Positions 8,940 through 17,559 of a DNA stretch of 64,000 bases are shown here, piece by piece. This stretch comes from Paenibacillus sinensis (GTDB lineage: Bacteria; Bacillota; Bacilli; Paenibacillales; Paenibacillaceae). Each line of letters opens with the position of its first letter. Position 1 is the first letter of the stretch. Under the pieces are notes generated by a model. It searched no databases. It was not told the DNA's origin and was given only the letters and a program-made list of their open reading frames with translations. Position numbers and translations under genes: made by a program. The stretch is from assembly GCF_019904155.1 (NCBI RefSeq), contig NZ_JAHCMB010000121.1, positions 162,425 through 226,424 on the forward strand. The letters are read 5' to 3'.

Positions 8940-9683
8940 TTATTCCTCAGCGCTGCTGTCGGTGTTCTTCGCTTTGGCGTCCTGCGCTGCGACATTCTTC
9001 ACGCGATCCCGCAGCCGCTGCAATTCCTCGGCCGCCCGGGCTCTAACACTGCCGGTCGTCGGGGTCTCCGCCGCTTCAGGAGCGGCAGCAGTTTCAGGCG
9101 TGTAGCGCTCCGGAACCGCCGTACCGGCTTCCCATTCCCGGATTTTGTCTTCCATCCGCTGAAAGCCGCGGGAGACGTGACGGGTGTCCAGCCCGTATGC
9201 CGAAGCGGAAGCCGAAGCCCATGAAGCGGGCTTGGGGCTTGCCGCTGCCCGGCGCGCACGTTCGGCCAGCTCGGCGCGTTTGGCCTTCAGCCGGGTTTGC
9301 TCTTCCTTGGCTGCCGCAATCTCGTACGCAAGTCCGGCGAGAACCTGCCGGGTCTCCTCAAGGCCATCCTCGCATTCCTGTGCGCTTGCTGTATAGCGAA
9401 GCTTGGCCTCAACGGCCGCTCTCGCGGTCATTTCGTCTCCATGCTCCAGCGCTTTGATGGCGTCGCCTTCGCTCAGCTCGGCCAGCATCCGGTATTCCTT
9501 CAGCCGGCGTTCCAGCAGCCGTGCCGCCGTCTCCATATCTCTGCTCCGGCGCTCGGCGTCCGCAATTTGATCGTCCAAATCCCGTAAATATTGTCCGGTC
9601 ATCATGACCGGGTCCTCCAACCGATTCAGGCCTTCATGTAAAGCTGCTTTCGTCAGGGTTGCGATTCTGTCCAGTATACTCAT
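8940..9683 (-). CDS. pspA: PspA/IM30 family envelope-stress protein
   Basis: A 247-residue, almost wholly helical protein (MSILDRIATLTKAALHEGLNR, then long coiled coils rich in A, E and R). This matches PspA/LiaH/Vipp1, ESCRT-III-like peripheral membrane proteins that assemble on damaged membranes. The last ~70 residues are low-complexity (Ala, Pro, Thr) followed by a short charged helix. It lies 41 bases behind the pspC-domain gene in the same direction, so the two are probably one stress-response operon. Confidence 0.88.
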   Translation of the reverse strand: MSILDRIATLTKAALHEGLNRLEDPVMMTGQYLRDLDDQIADAERRSRDMETAARLLERRLKEYRMLAELSEGDAIKALEHGDEMTARAAVEAKLRYTASAQECEDGLEETRQVLAGLAYEIAAAKEEQTRLKAKRAELAERARRAAASPKPASWASASASAYGLDTRHVSRGFQRMEDKIREWEAGTAVPERYTPETAAAPEAAETPTTGSVRARAAEELQRLRDRVKNVAAQDAKAKNTDSSAEE

Positions 9684-9724
9684 GGTTATCTCTCCTTTGG
9701 ATTGTGAAATGAAATGGTCAGATT

Positions 9725-9946
9725 TTAGTAATTATAATGATTGCTGTCCGTGAAGCTGCCGCTGCGGTCGCTCGGGACAATCAGGCTCGCGATAACGTAG
9801 ACGAAGAGGAATGTACCGACGCTTCCCAGGGCGACAATGATGGCAATCAGACGAATCAAGGTGGAGTCGATGCCGAAGTATTCGGCGAGGCCGCCGCACA
9901 GTCCGGTGAACTTGCGGTCTCTTTCGGAACGGAATAATTTTCTCAT
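9725..9946 (-). CDS. pspC: PspC-domain membrane protein
   Basis: A 73-residue protein. The PspC signature GLCGGLAEYFGIDSTLIRLI is followed by one membrane helix (~residues 32-57) and a short polar tail. PspC-type proteins are inner-membrane partners of PspA. The start at 9946 has AGGAAG upstream; the longer reading frame to 10102 has no such support. It is the first gene of the pspC-pspA pair. Confidence 0.87.
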   Translation of the reverse strand: MRKLFRSERDRKFTGLCGGLAEYFGIDSTLIRLIAIIVALGSVGTFLFVYVIASLIVPSDRSGSFTDSNHYNY

Positions 9947-10097
9947 GGTTATTATCTTCCTTTCGTGATTTCCGTGTTTGATCGGCTGATCTATGTCTTT
10001 ATTGTAGTGGCTTATGCGCGGTCTCAAAACGGCCTGCAGACGGTTTTGCATTCTCGACCTTAGACGGGGGAAGCCTACGCTGTTGGACGGGGATAAC

Positions 10098-10144
10098 GAC
10101 ACAAAGCCCCCGGATTCGGGGCATTATGCCTCGAATCCGGGGGC
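10098..10144 (-). terminator. Hairpin terminator after the LacI gene
   Basis: A perfect 13-bp stem (10106-10118 with 10132-10144, GCCCCCGGATTCG) lies just downstream of the lacI-type stop on the minus strand and is followed by TTTGT. The U tract is short, so efficiency is uncertain. Confidence 0.6.
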
Positions 10145-10161
10145 TGGGGCGCTTCCGCTGT

Positions 10162-11157
10162 TTAGTTCGTGCTCTCGCGAATCGAGAGGAAGTGGGTGAC
10201 ATTGGAGTGCTGGGGAATATCCGCCGTCCCCTTGATAAGCTTGATCAGGTTGCGTGCTGACGTCATGCCGATTTCCGCGGCGGAGTATTCGACCGTAGAT
10301 AACCTCGGCCGGACGACGGACGACAGATAGCTGCCGTCAAAGCCGAATACGGCGAGGTCCTCCGGTATCCGCAGGCCGTGGTCCATCGCGTAATTCATCG
10401 CGCCGATGGCCATCCAGTCCGTCGAACAGAAGATGGCGCTTGGCAGCTCACCGCTCCCGGCGATGGTCCGCATGGCGTTCCTGCCATCGTCCACGGACAG
10501 GTCGCTCTCCACAACCCAGTCATTGCGGACCGGCAGACCCGCATCGGTCATCGCCTGTCTGAAGCCATCGTAACGGTCGCTGCCGATCCCTGACTCGCCG
10601 AAGCCGCGGATCATACCGATGGCGGTATGCCCCTGTTGAATGAGGTAGGTCACAGCTTCATAAGAGGCGGTCACATTGTCCACATGAACGGAAGGTATGG
10701 AGGGGACCTTGGAGATTTGGCCGATCACCGTGCAGGACATGCCCGATGATTGTATGGCTTCCAGATGCCGCTCCTCCAGAGGAGAGCCGACGAAGATGAC
10801 GCCCTCCGCCCGAATCTCCCCGAATCGCTTCAGATAATGCAGCTCGCTCTCAACCGAGCCGTCCGTCAGGCCGATCAGCAGCTCGTAGCCGTATAACCGC
10901 GAGACGGAGCCGATGCCTCCGATCAGATCATTCAGCACGGTGTTGCTGAATTGCGGAGCGATCACACCGAGCAGTGCCGCCTCGGCTTTGGACCCTTCGG
11001 AAGAGGAGAGACTCATCCGGTATCCCGTCTGTTCCATCGCTTCCATAACCCTGGCCCGGACTTCGTCTTTGACGGGCTTGCTGTTGTTGATGACGCGGGA
11101 GACGGTCGAAATCGACACCCCGGCCATTTTGGCGATATCGTGAATCGTTACTTTCAT
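10162..11157 (-). CDS. LacI-family repressor of the GH13 gene
   Basis: A 331-residue transcription factor: N-terminal LacI helix-turn-helix (IHDIAKMAGVSISTVSRVINN, residues ~4-25), then a periplasmic-binding-protein-like sugar-sensing domain. It is divergent from the alpha-glucosidase gene at 11486. Two identical palindromes, one in its own leader and one at the glucosidase transcription start, are the likely operators. The family usually releases DNA on binding a sugar, here probably an alpha-glucoside. The start at 11157 is the first Met before the canonical VTIHDIAK. Confidence 0.9.
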   Translation of the reverse strand: MKVTIHDIAKMAGVSISTVSRVINNSKPVKDEVRARVMEAMEQTGYRMSLSSSEGSKAEAALLGVIAPQFSNTVLNDLIGGIGSVSRLYGYELLIGLTDGSVESELHYLKRFGEIRAEGVIFVGSPLEERHLEAIQSSGMSCTVIGQISKVPSIPSVHVDNVTASYEAVTYLIQQGHTAIGMIRGFGESGIGSDRYDGFRQAMTDAGLPVRNDWVVESDLSVDDGRNAMRTIAGSGELPSAIFCSTDWMAIGAMNYAMDHGLRIPEDLAVFGFDGSYLSSVVRPRLSTVEYSAAEIGMTSARNLIKLIKGTADIPQHSNVTHFLSIRESTN

Positions 11158-11198
11158 AATGAAACACAACTCCGAACCCAATAGAATAGCTCATTTCA

Positions 11199-11212
11199 GG
11201 AAAATATTTTCC
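11199..11212. promoter_or_regulatory. LacI-type operator O1
   Basis: A perfect 14-bp palindrome GGAAAATATTTTCC in the untranslated leader of the repressor gene, about 42 bases before its start. It is identical to O2 at 11443, so autoregulation is likely. Confidence 0.75.
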
Positions 11213-11404
11213 CGACATAAGCGATGCTGCATCGTTTATTGCTGCCTTTTTTCCATATGATCAGTAGAAGAAATGTTGTCGTACAACTGCTTAGGACCCA
11301 ATAAATTACAGCTGCAGTAAAGGGATTTCTGTAATTCCGCAGGGATGTTGCCGCTTTACCAGTAAACTCATCATAACATGAGGCTGAATGTTTGCCAATT
11401 ATAC

Positions 11405-11434
11405 TTGACCGGGGAAAATATGATGCTTTATACT
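11405..11434 (+). promoter_or_regulatory. SigA promoter of the alpha-glucosidase gene
   Basis: TTGACC at 11405-11410, an 18-base spacer, and TATACT at 11429-11434. Transcription should begin near 11441, directly at operator O2. Confidence 0.75.
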
Positions 11435-11442
11435 CCATTTAG

Positions 11443-11456
11443 GGAAAATATTTTCC
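11443..11456. promoter_or_regulatory. LacI-type operator O2
   Basis: A second perfect copy of GGAAAATATTTTCC, at the predicted transcription start of the glucosidase gene, where a bound repressor would block initiation. It is 244 bases centre to centre from O1, which would allow looping. Confidence 0.78.
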
Positions 11457-11485
11457 TGTATAGAGAGCTGGAGGAGCTGACGGAT

Positions 11486-13162
11486 TTGGACAGAGTATGG
11501 TGGAAAGAAGCGGTGGCGTATCAGATCTATCCCCGCAGTTTTATGGACGGCAACGGAGATGGAATCGGCGATCTGCGGGGCGTTATCGACAAGCTGGATT
11601 ACTTGAAGGAGCTTGGGATCGACGTCATCTGGATCTGTCCGATCTACAAATCCCCGAATGACGATAACGGCTACGATATTTCGGATTACAAGGACATTAT
11701 GGAAGAGTTCGGCACAATGGCCGATTTTGACGAGCTGCTGAAGCAGGTCCATGGCCGGGAAATGAAGCTGATTATGGATTTGGTTATCAATCATACCTCG
11801 GATGAGCATCCGTGGTTTATCGAATCCCGTTCAAGCCGGGACAATCCGAAGCGGGATTATTATATTTGGGAGGACCCGAAGGACGGGGCAGAGCCGAACA
11901 ACTGGGACAGCATCTTCGGCGGATCGATTTGGGAATATGACATGGTGACGGAGCAGTATTTCATGCATGTCTTCTCGAAGAGACAGCCCGATCTGAACTG
12001 GGAGAATCCCGATGTTCGCGCCGAGCTGTACGACATGGTCAACTGGTGGCTGGATAAAGGCATTGACGGGTTCCGGATCGACGCGATTTCCCATATCAAG
12101 AAGCTGGCGGGCTTCCCGGATATGCCGAATCCGGCAGGCCTGCGCTACGCCCGATCATTCGATGGGCATATGAACCGCGAGGGTATTCATGATTTTCTAG
12201 ATGAACTGAAGCGGGAGACCTTCGATAAATACGATATTATGACGGTTGGTGAGGCCAGCGGCGTGAAGGCGGATGAAGCCGATCTGTGGGTGGACAAGGA
12301 GAGAGGCAAGTTCAACATGGTGTTCCAGTTCAACCACATGGAGCTGTGGAACAAGAGCATGGATGCGGGCTTAGACCTCCTGACCTTCAAGAAGGTGCTG
12401 AGCGAGTGGCAGAAGAAGCTGGAGGGCAGCGGCTGGAACGCGCTGTTCATGGAGAATCACGACAAGCCCCGTTCGGTCTCGACCTACGGCAGCGACGGCC
12501 CGCTCCGGGTCCAGTCGGCGAAGGCGCTGGCGACGATGTATTTTCTCATGCAGGGAACGCCGTTCATTTATCAGGGACAGGAAATCGGCATGACGAATGT
12601 GCGGTTTGAATCCATTGACGACTACGATGACGTTCATATGAAGACCTGGTACAGACTGGAGCGGGAGGAAGGCAAGTCTCACGAGGAGCTGATACCGGTC
12701 ATCTGGAAGAATGGACGCGATAACTCGCGGACGCCGGTGCAGTGGAATGACAGTGAGCAGGCCGGGTTCACGACAGGCACTCCCTGGATGAAGGTGAATC
12801 CGAACTACAAGGAAATCAATGTGGAGGCGGAGAAGAGCAACCCCGATTCCATCTACCATTATTACCGGAAGCTGATCGAGCTCCGCAAGACCCATCCGGT
12901 TCTGATCTATGGCATGTACGATCTCATTCTGCCGACGCACAAGCAGATCTACGCCTACACCCGGACGCTGGAGGATGAGCATTGGCTGATCATAACGAAT
13001 CTGTCGCCGGATGAAGCATTGTTCCATCTGCCGAAGGGAATTCGCTATGCGTCAGCGGAGCTGCAGCTTGCCAACTATGAAGCGCCTGAGGGCGGCAGCA
13101 TCCGCACTCTTCATCTACGTCCGTACGAGGCGCGCGTGTACCGTTTGGCATCACAGGTCTGA
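11486..13162 (+). CDS. GH13 alpha-glucosidase (oligo-1,6-glucosidase type)
   Basis: A 558-residue cytoplasmic enzyme that releases glucose from short alpha-glucosides. The catalytic residues are D199 (GFRIDAIS), E256 (VGEASG) and D326 (MENHDKP); QPDLNWENP is the subfamily motif. Starting at TTG 11486 (GGAGGAG at 11470-11476, spacing 9) gives 558 residues and a nucleophile at 199, as in the Bacillus cereus enzyme. Every earlier ATG in frame lies in or before the promoter, so it cannot be used from that promoter. Alanine follows the nucleophile where isomaltases have valine, so alpha-1,4 substrates may be preferred. It is controlled by the divergent LacI repressor. No transporter gene lies alongside. 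Confidence 0.9.
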   Translation: MDRVWWKEAVAYQIYPRSFMDGNGDGIGDLRGVIDKLDYLKELGIDVIWICPIYKSPNDDNGYDISDYKDIMEEFGTMADFDELLKQVHGREMKLIMDLVINHTSDEHPWFIESRSSRDNPKRDYYIWEDPKDGAEPNNWDSIFGGSIWEYDMVTEQYFMHVFSKRQPDLNWENPDVRAELYDMVNWWLDKGIDGFRIDAISHIKKLAGFPDMPNPAGLRYARSFDGHMNREGIHDFLDELKRETFDKYDIMTVGEASGVKADEADLWVDKERGKFNMVFQFNHMELWNKSMDAGLDLLTFKKVLSEWQKKLEGSGWNALFMENHDKPRSVSTYGSDGPLRVQSAKALATMYFLMQGTPFIYQGQEIGMTNVRFESIDDYDDVHMKTWYRLEREEGKSHEELIPVIWKNGRDNSRTPVQWNDSEQAGFTTGTPWMKVNPNYKEINVEAEKSNPDSIYHYYRKLIELRKTHPVLIYGMYDLILPTHKQIYAYTRTLEDEHWLIITNLSPDEALFHLPKGIRYASAELQLANYEAPEGGSIRTLHLRPYEARVYRLASQV

Positions 13163-13309
13163 TAAGAGAACCACGTTTGCGGGTATGCGCAACATCCTCC
13201 TTAGGGGGATGGCTTGAATTAGTTTACATGTATATTATGGCTGACCCCGGAAGTTTTGAACTGTATCCCGCTGAAAGTCTCTGGAGACGGCTCAATACTG
13301 CCCGGGGTT

Positions 13310-13684
13310 TTATTGTTGGCTGGACCAAATCCGTATATTTTGGGAGGGACCGGAGCCCTGCAAATATATGCTTTGAATATTGCCGTAATCATTTTTAATC
13401 GAAATGTTAAAATCCCCGGTAGACTTCGGAAGAGGCAAAATACTCCCTGTTATTTTTAAGTACAGCGTATTATTGTCATAAGCGGCTTTATATCCTGTAA
13501 ATTTATTCGCACTATCCGAAAATCCCCCCTTTACTGCGATGATTTCATCCGATACCTTGCATTGCGAAATCATAATCGAGTTCGGACTTATTATATTGTT
13601 ATAGTTCAACCTGTAAATGACCCCAATCAGCGAAACGACAGCAACAATGCCTATCCCTAGCGTAAGAACCCATTTTCTCGTCAT
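13310..13684 (-). CDS. Small hypothetical protein with N-terminal membrane helix
   Basis: A 124-residue protein. Residues ~3-25 (MTRKWVLTLGIGIVAVVSLIGVIY counted from the start) form one hydrophobic helix, and the remaining ~95 residues are a polar, beta-rich outside domain with no motif I recognise. AGAGG lies about 7 bases before the ATG at 13684. Codon use is more AT-rich than the neighbours, so it may be a recent acquisition. It stands alone, converging on the glucosidase gene. Function unknown. Confidence 0.55.
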   Translation of the reverse strand: MTRKWVLTLGIGIVAVVSLIGVIYRLNYNNIISPNSIMISQCKVSDEIIAVKGGFSDSANKFTGYKAAYDNNTLYLKITGSILPLPKSTGDFNISIKNDYGNIQSIYLQGSGPSQNIRIWSSQQ

Positions 13685-13814
13685 TCTGCAACCTCTTCTC
13701 AATCCAATCAATGCCCCTATCACAAAATAAATCATACCATGATCCTGACCAGTCTTTCTTCCATCTTCTAAGGAAAAGAGGCTGGTTTTGTGTTGTGCTC
13801 AGTTATCCCTAGCC

Positions 13815-13843
13815 TTGACATTGTTAATCGAAATCGTTACGAT
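13815..13843 (+). promoter_or_regulatory. Promoter of the zinc-starvation unit
   Basis: TTGACA at 13815-13820, a 17-base spacer and TACGAT at 13838-13843. A Zur box begins 8 bases downstream. Confidence 0.6.
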
Positions 13844-13851
13844 ATAAAAAT

Positions 13852-13871
13852 AAATCGTAATAATTACGAAT
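13852..13871. promoter_or_regulatory. Zur box
   Basis: TCGTAAT-A-ATTACGA at 13855-13869 is a perfect 7-1-7 inverted repeat within AAATCGTAATAATTACGAAT, close to the Bacillus Zur consensus. A related partial site, ATCGTTACGAT, overlaps the -10. Zinc-loaded Zur would repress the downstream genes. Confidence 0.85.
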
Positions 13872-13889
13872 AAGGAGGTTCATCTCATC

Positions 13890-14039
13890 ATGAGAGTTAC
13901 CGTAATGCTGGCCTGCACCGAGACAGGAGACCGCAATTACACGACAACCAAGAACAAGAAGACCCATCCCGGACGCCTGGAAATGCGCAAGTACTGCCCG
14001 AGACTGAAGAGACATACCCTGCACCGCGAGACACGCTAA
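13890..14039 (+). CDS. rpmG: Ribosomal protein L33, zinc-independent (C-minus) paralogue
   Basis: A 49-residue 50S protein ([34 protein letters not shown]). Zinc-binding L33 has two CxxC pairs; here only one cysteine of each pair remains (ACTE and YCPR), so it should not bind zinc. Such C-minus paralogues replace the zinc form on ribosomes under zinc starvation and free the metal. The Zur box upstream fits this. AAGGAGG lies at good spacing before the ATG at 13890. Confidence 0.93.
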   Translation: MRVTVMLACTETGDRNYTTTKNKKTHPGRLEMRKYCPRLKRHTLHRETR

Positions 14040-14096
14040 TTCGGCGGGATAGTTGCTGGAGGAACGGATATCAAACGATATATAAGGAGACAAAAG

Positions 14097-15296
14097 ATGA
14101 AACGAATTCCGGTCACTGTACTGAGCGGGTATTTGGGCTCGGGAAAGACGACGCTGCTGAATCATATCCTTCACAACAAGGAAGGACTGAGAGTGGCTGT
14201 TATCGTGAATGACATGAGCGAGATCAATGTGGATGCCCGGCTGGTGGAGTCCGAGAATACCTTGTCACGGACCGAGGAGAAGCTGGTCCAGATGACCAAT
14301 GGCTGCATCTGCTGCACGCTGCGGGACGATCTGCTGCGCGAGGTGTACAAGCTGGCTTCGGAGGGACGTTTCGACTATATTCTGATCGAATCCTCGGGAA
14401 TCAGCGAACCGGTTCCGGTGGCCCAGACCTTTACATATGAGAGCCCTGGACAGGACATCGATTTAACGTCGCTGGTCCGGCTCGACACGATGGTGACGGT
14501 TGTGGACGCGCACCGTTTCTGGCATGATTTTGCCTCGGGCGAGAGTCTTCTGGACCGCGAACAGGCGGCCGGAGAGGAAGATTACCGGGATATCGTCGAC
14601 CTGCTGATCGACCAGATTGAAACCTGCGACGTTCTGGTGCTCAACAAATGCGACCTTGTTGAAGAGGGAGAACTGCGCAAGCTGGAAGGGATTCTGCGCA
14701 AGCTTCAGCCTTCCGCCAACATTATACGGTCCATCAATGGAGCCGTAGACCCGGGAGAAATTCTGAACACGGGCCGGTTCGACTTTGAACGGACAAGCAT
14801 GTCCTCGGGATGGATTGCGGAGCTGAACAAGGAGGAGCATACGCCGGAGACCGAGGAATACGGCATAGCTTCCTTCGTGTACCGGAGCCGAATTCCCTTT
14901 CATCCGGAGCGGCTCGGCTCTTTGCTCGGCAATTGGCCGGAGCAGGTCGTCCGCGCCAAAGGCCTGGTATGGCTGGCGGCGCGCGGCGATTTCGCGGCGA
15001 CGATCGGTCAGGCCGGGCCTTCGATCCAGTTCGGGCCGGCCGGCTACTGGCTTGCTTCCCTGCCGGAGGAACAGCAGCAGGAGATACTGGCGAACGAGCC
15101 GGAGGCGAGAGAACGCTGGGATGAGAGATGGGGAGACCGGATGACGGAAATCGTCCTGATCGGGATCGACATGAACCGCGAAGACATCGAAGCTGGACTG
15201 AACCGCTGCCTGCTGACTGAAGAGGAGATGACGCAGGACTGGAGCCGGTTCAGCAATCCTCTTCCCTGGCCGGTGGAGGATGAGTCGTTCGCGTAG
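14097..15296 (+). CDS. zagA: COG0523 GTPase, zinc metallochaperone (ZagA/YciC type)
   Basis: A 399-residue G3E-family GTPase thought to deliver zinc to essential enzymes when zinc is scarce. Visible motifs: Walker [10 protein letters not shown] (residues 11-19), the metal-binding CICC at 70-73 in [17 protein letters not shown], and NKCD for guanine specificity, followed by the CobW C-terminal domain. Length matches B. subtilis ZagA/YciC (~397). It lies 57 bases after rpmG with its own ribosome binding site, in the same Zur-controlled unit, and ends at a strong bidirectional terminator. Confidence 0.92.
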   Translation: MKRIPVTVLSGYLGSGKTTLLNHILHNKEGLRVAVIVNDMSEINVDARLVESENTLSRTEEKLVQMTNGCICCTLRDDLLREVYKLASEGRFDYILIESSGISEPVPVAQTFTYESPGQDIDLTSLVRLDTMVTVVDAHRFWHDFASGESLLDREQAAGEEDYRDIVDLLIDQIETCDVLVLNKCDLVEEGELRKLEGILRKLQPSANIIRSINGAVDPGEILNTGRFDFERTSMSSGWIAELNKEEHTPETEEYGIASFVYRSRIPFHPERLGSLLGNWPEQVVRAKGLVWLAARGDFAATIGQAGPSIQFGPAGYWLASLPEEQQQEILANEPEARERWDERWGDRMTEIVLIGIDMNREDIEAGLNRCLLTEEEMTQDWSRFSNPLPWPVEDESFA

Positions 15297-15337
15297 AACC
15301 TTGCAGGCGAATGAATAGACGTTAAATACATGAATAA

Positions 15338-15385
15338 GAAACAGCGGCTGCAAGGACATCATGGCTTGTCCGGCAGCCGCTGTTT
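15338..15385. terminator. Bidirectional terminator
   Basis: The arms AAACAGCGGCTGC and GCAGCCGCTGTTT form a 13-bp stem between the convergent zagA and mscL genes. Confidence 0.85.
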
Positions 15386-15421
15386 CGTCGTTCGTCAGCG
15401 GTTACGTGTTGCTGTAGATTC

Positions 15422-15811
15422 TTATGCCTTCTCGCGGCTCTGCGCTTTAAGCAGATCGCGGATTTCCGTCAGCAGCACTTCCTCTTTGCTCGGAGCGGGA
15501 GGAGCCGGCTCTTCCTTGGGGCTGGATTTCTGGAATTTGCTGAGCAGCTTGACGAACAGAAAGATGGAAGCAGAAATCAGCAGGAAGTCGATGACCGACT
15601 GGATAAAATTACCGTATGTAATGGCGGACTTGCCATATTTGAGAGACAAGCCTTTAAAATCCAGTCCGCCGAACAAGATGCCGATCAGAGGGGTGATCAG
15701 GTCCTGTACAATGGAGCTGACGATTTTGCCGAACGCTGCCCCTATAACGACACCGATAGCCAGATCCAGCACATTTCCCTTGAATGCGAATGCCTTAAAC
15801 TCTTTCCACAT
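15422..15811 (-). CDS. mscL: Large-conductance mechanosensitive channel MscL
   Basis: A 129-residue membrane channel that opens under extreme membrane tension during hypo-osmotic shock. The N-terminal amphipathic helix ([13 protein letters not shown]) is followed by TM1 ([18 protein letters not shown]), a periplasmic loop, TM2 ([19 protein letters not shown]) and a cytoplasmic helix after a Pro-rich linker ([12 protein letters not shown]). Length and order are those of the family, which forms pentamers. Single gene. Confidence 0.95.
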   Translation of the reverse strand: MWKEFKAFAFKGNVLDLAIGVVIGAAFGKIVSSIVQDLITPLIGILFGGLDFKGLSLKYGKSAITYGNFIQSVIDFLLISASIFLFVKLLSKFQKSSPKEEPAPPAPSKEEVLLTEIRDLLKAQSREKA

Positions 15812-15923
15812 GAACGTCTTCTCTCCTTATAATTCGATTGTGACCTTGATTGTAACATTTAGACGAAGAAATAGGGAGGGTTTCAGGGTTCATCAATGAC
15901 TAAATTCACGTCCCTTATCTTGA

Positions 15924-15939
15924 AGCCGAAGCTTCGGCT
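15924..15939. repeat. Perfect 16-bp palindrome
   Basis: AGCCGAAGCTTCGGCT lies in the gap between mscL and the riboswitch. No T run follows on either strand, so it is not an obvious terminator. The remaining gap 15812-16087 shows no gene. Confidence 0.4.
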
Positions 15940-16087
15940 GTACCTCAGCACAGCTAGCCGGCTGTCACCGGGCAGAAGCCTCTCAGGAAGTATAGCAATT
16001 AAGCATTTACAGGAAATAAGGATCATGTTAAATTTCAAGGAAAGGACAATCGTCCTGCAAATAATCAAATGAACCGAATATCCGCGT

Positions 16088-16172
16088 TAAAGGTAAAATC
16101 ATCGAAAGATGATGACACAAAGCTATGGGTCTAAAGCCATCCATCGGAGGGCCATGATCGCCAGGCCGCCAT
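16088..16172 (+). ncRNA. Cyclic-di-GMP-I (GEMM-I) riboswitch
   Basis: Matches the c-di-GMP-I aptamer core: GGTAAAATC, a P2 hairpin capped by a GAAA tetraloop (ATCATC-GAAA-GATGAT), then GACACAAAGC, GGGTCTAAAG and, after the variable P3 arm, CGCCAGGCCGCC. This parallels Vibrio Vc2 (GGCAAACC, CGAAAG, GACGCAAAGCC, GGCCTAAA). A terminator hairpin follows before the next gene, so control is probably by transcription termination. The sign of control (on or off) cannot be read with confidence. Confidence 0.85.
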
Positions 16173-16199
16173 AGGGGTAACCGATAGGGTTAGAAAGAT

Positions 16200-16236
16200 A
16201 ACTCCAATGGACACAAGTCTATTTGGAGTTTTTTTG
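16200..16236 (+). terminator. Terminator of the riboswitch expression platform
   Basis: AACTCCAA (16200-16207) pairs with TTGGAGTT (16223-16230), followed by a T run. It lies between the aptamer and the start at 16293, where a riboswitch-controlled terminator is expected. Confidence 0.8.
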
Positions 16237-16292
16237 TGATTTCGCTCTATTACGGCGCCGTTTTACCGCAAGGATTCGAAAGGGGACAATGC

Positions 16293-17183
16293 ATGAGGAA
16301 CAATTGGAGAACACTGGGGAAATTTTTGATCGCAGGCGCAGTATTGGTTTCAGGTTCGATCGGATGGACTTCTCATCCTGTTACGGTATCCGCCGCCGCT
16401 AACAACAAAGTCATCACAGCGGATCAAATGCTCGCTAAGTTGGCGACAACATCGAAGACACTGAAGAATTTTCATTTGAGTTCAACGAAGAAACAGGACC
16501 TTCAGATCGGCAGCATGCGCATAGGCAATACCAACACGCTGAACCTTGATATCAACCGTCTTCCAAGCTTCGCCGCCGCAGGCTCCGTGAATATCGGGTT
16601 TCTCGGGACGGACTTTGAACTGTACGCCAACGACAAGGAATACTACAAGGTAGTCGACGGCAGCGACCTTATCGACGAATATGACGAGGATACCGCAAGC
16701 GGCGATGTTTACGGAGATTCGGCAAATGGGGAAGCGGTAAATAGCGCTGATGAGATTGATCCCGATTCCCAGTACTGGGTCGGGCTGGACCAGGAAGATT
16801 GGTATTCGCTTTACACCAAGGGCCAATTTGACCCCGCTTCCGTGCTTGATTCGGTCAAGGCCTATAAGAAATCCATGAAGGTCTCCACAGCCGGGACACA
16901 GACGATCCTTCAATTTACGCTGACCGATGCGAAAGCGGCTAAAGCCGTCATTTCGCTCTATGATCGGGAGAACCTCTATGAGGGGGCAGTGATTCAACCG
17001 AAAAGTGTAACCTGGAAACTATACGCCAACAGCAAAACCTGGCAAACGGAGAGGCTGACGGTCGATTTGAATTATACCCTGGTGGAAGATGGCGAGAAGG
17101 ATGTATACACAACCAAGATTGACGCCAAATATTCCGCTCATAACAAGGTCGCAACGATTGTCAAGCCATCCGAACTGGAATAG
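16293..17183 (+). CDS. Exported protein under c-di-GMP riboswitch control (DUF6612-like)
   Basis: A 296-residue secreted protein. Signal peptide: basic start MRNNWRTLGK, hydrophobic core, cleavage near VSAA-ANN. There is no lipobox cysteine. The mature part is a long beta-rich domain with charged stretches (YDEDTASGDVYGDS), resembling DUF6612 / LolA-LppX-like proteins of Firmicutes that may bind lipids or cell-wall material; this family call is moderate. AGGGGAC lies before the ATG at 16293; the longer upstream frame runs into the terminator. Control by c-di-GMP suggests a role in surface attachment or matrix. Confidence 0.65.
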   Translation: MRNNWRTLGKFLIAGAVLVSGSIGWTSHPVTVSAAANNKVITADQMLAKLATTSKTLKNFHLSSTKKQDLQIGSMRIGNTNTLNLDINRLPSFAAAGSVNIGFLGTDFELYANDKEYYKVVDGSDLIDEYDEDTASGDVYGDSANGEAVNSADEIDPDSQYWVGLDQEDWYSLYTKGQFDPASVLDSVKAYKKSMKVSTAGTQTILQFTLTDAKAAKAVISLYDRENLYEGAVIQPKSVTWKLYANSKTWQTERLTVDLNYTLVEDGEKDVYTTKIDAKYSAHNKVATIVKPSELE

Positions 17184-17219
17184 AAGAAGTTCAGACAATT
17201 TCATATTGGAAAAAAGATT

Positions 17220-17251
17220 GAGCGCTGTTCGAACGAGCAGCGCTCTTTTTT
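17220..17251 (+). terminator. Rho-independent terminator
   Basis: GAGCGCTG and CAGCGCTC arms around a 9-base loop, then six T; 37 bases after the stop of the exported-protein gene. Confidence 0.9.
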
Positions 17252-17489
17252 CACTTCTGCCCGCATGAGCGGCTGGTATCGGAGAATCATCACTTCCAGA
17301 ATAATGAAGTAGGATGAAATAACTATTATTATTCATAAATATGCAATTTCATGGTGAAATCTTCATTATTTATCTAGTATTGTCGAATTATAAGATAAGA
17401 CATCTTCATTTCTTAAGTCGCACATGAATCAGAGCCTGAAGATGGACCAAAAGTCGTAAGTGAAAGCATATACAAGCGAACGAAGGGGG
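17252..17489. other. AT-rich leader region without a recognised gene
   Basis: No gene is seen. The part at 17300-17410 is very AT-rich and could hold a promoter for the chemoreceptor gene, but I find no convincing -35/-10 pair. Confidence 0.3.
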
Positions 17490-17549
17490 ATGAAGGAATT
17501 ACATAATAATCGTCTGTACAAGCTCCTCCCCGATATTAAAGAGCAGTAG
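17490..17549 (+). CDS. Possible micro-ORF (19 residues)
   Basis: ATG to TAG encoding MKELHNNRLYKLLPDIKEQ. AAGGGGG immediately precedes the ATG, too close for ideal initiation. A second micro-ORF with a good ribosome binding site follows directly. May be a leader peptide or chance. Confidence 0.2.
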   Translation: MKELHNNRLYKLLPDIKEQ

Positions 17550-17559
17550 GGAGAGGAAT

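Noticed and set aside
17529..17536. Confident SigD promoter for the chemoreceptor
   Set aside because: The -10-like CCCGATAT lacks a TAAA -35 at 13-15 bases spacing.
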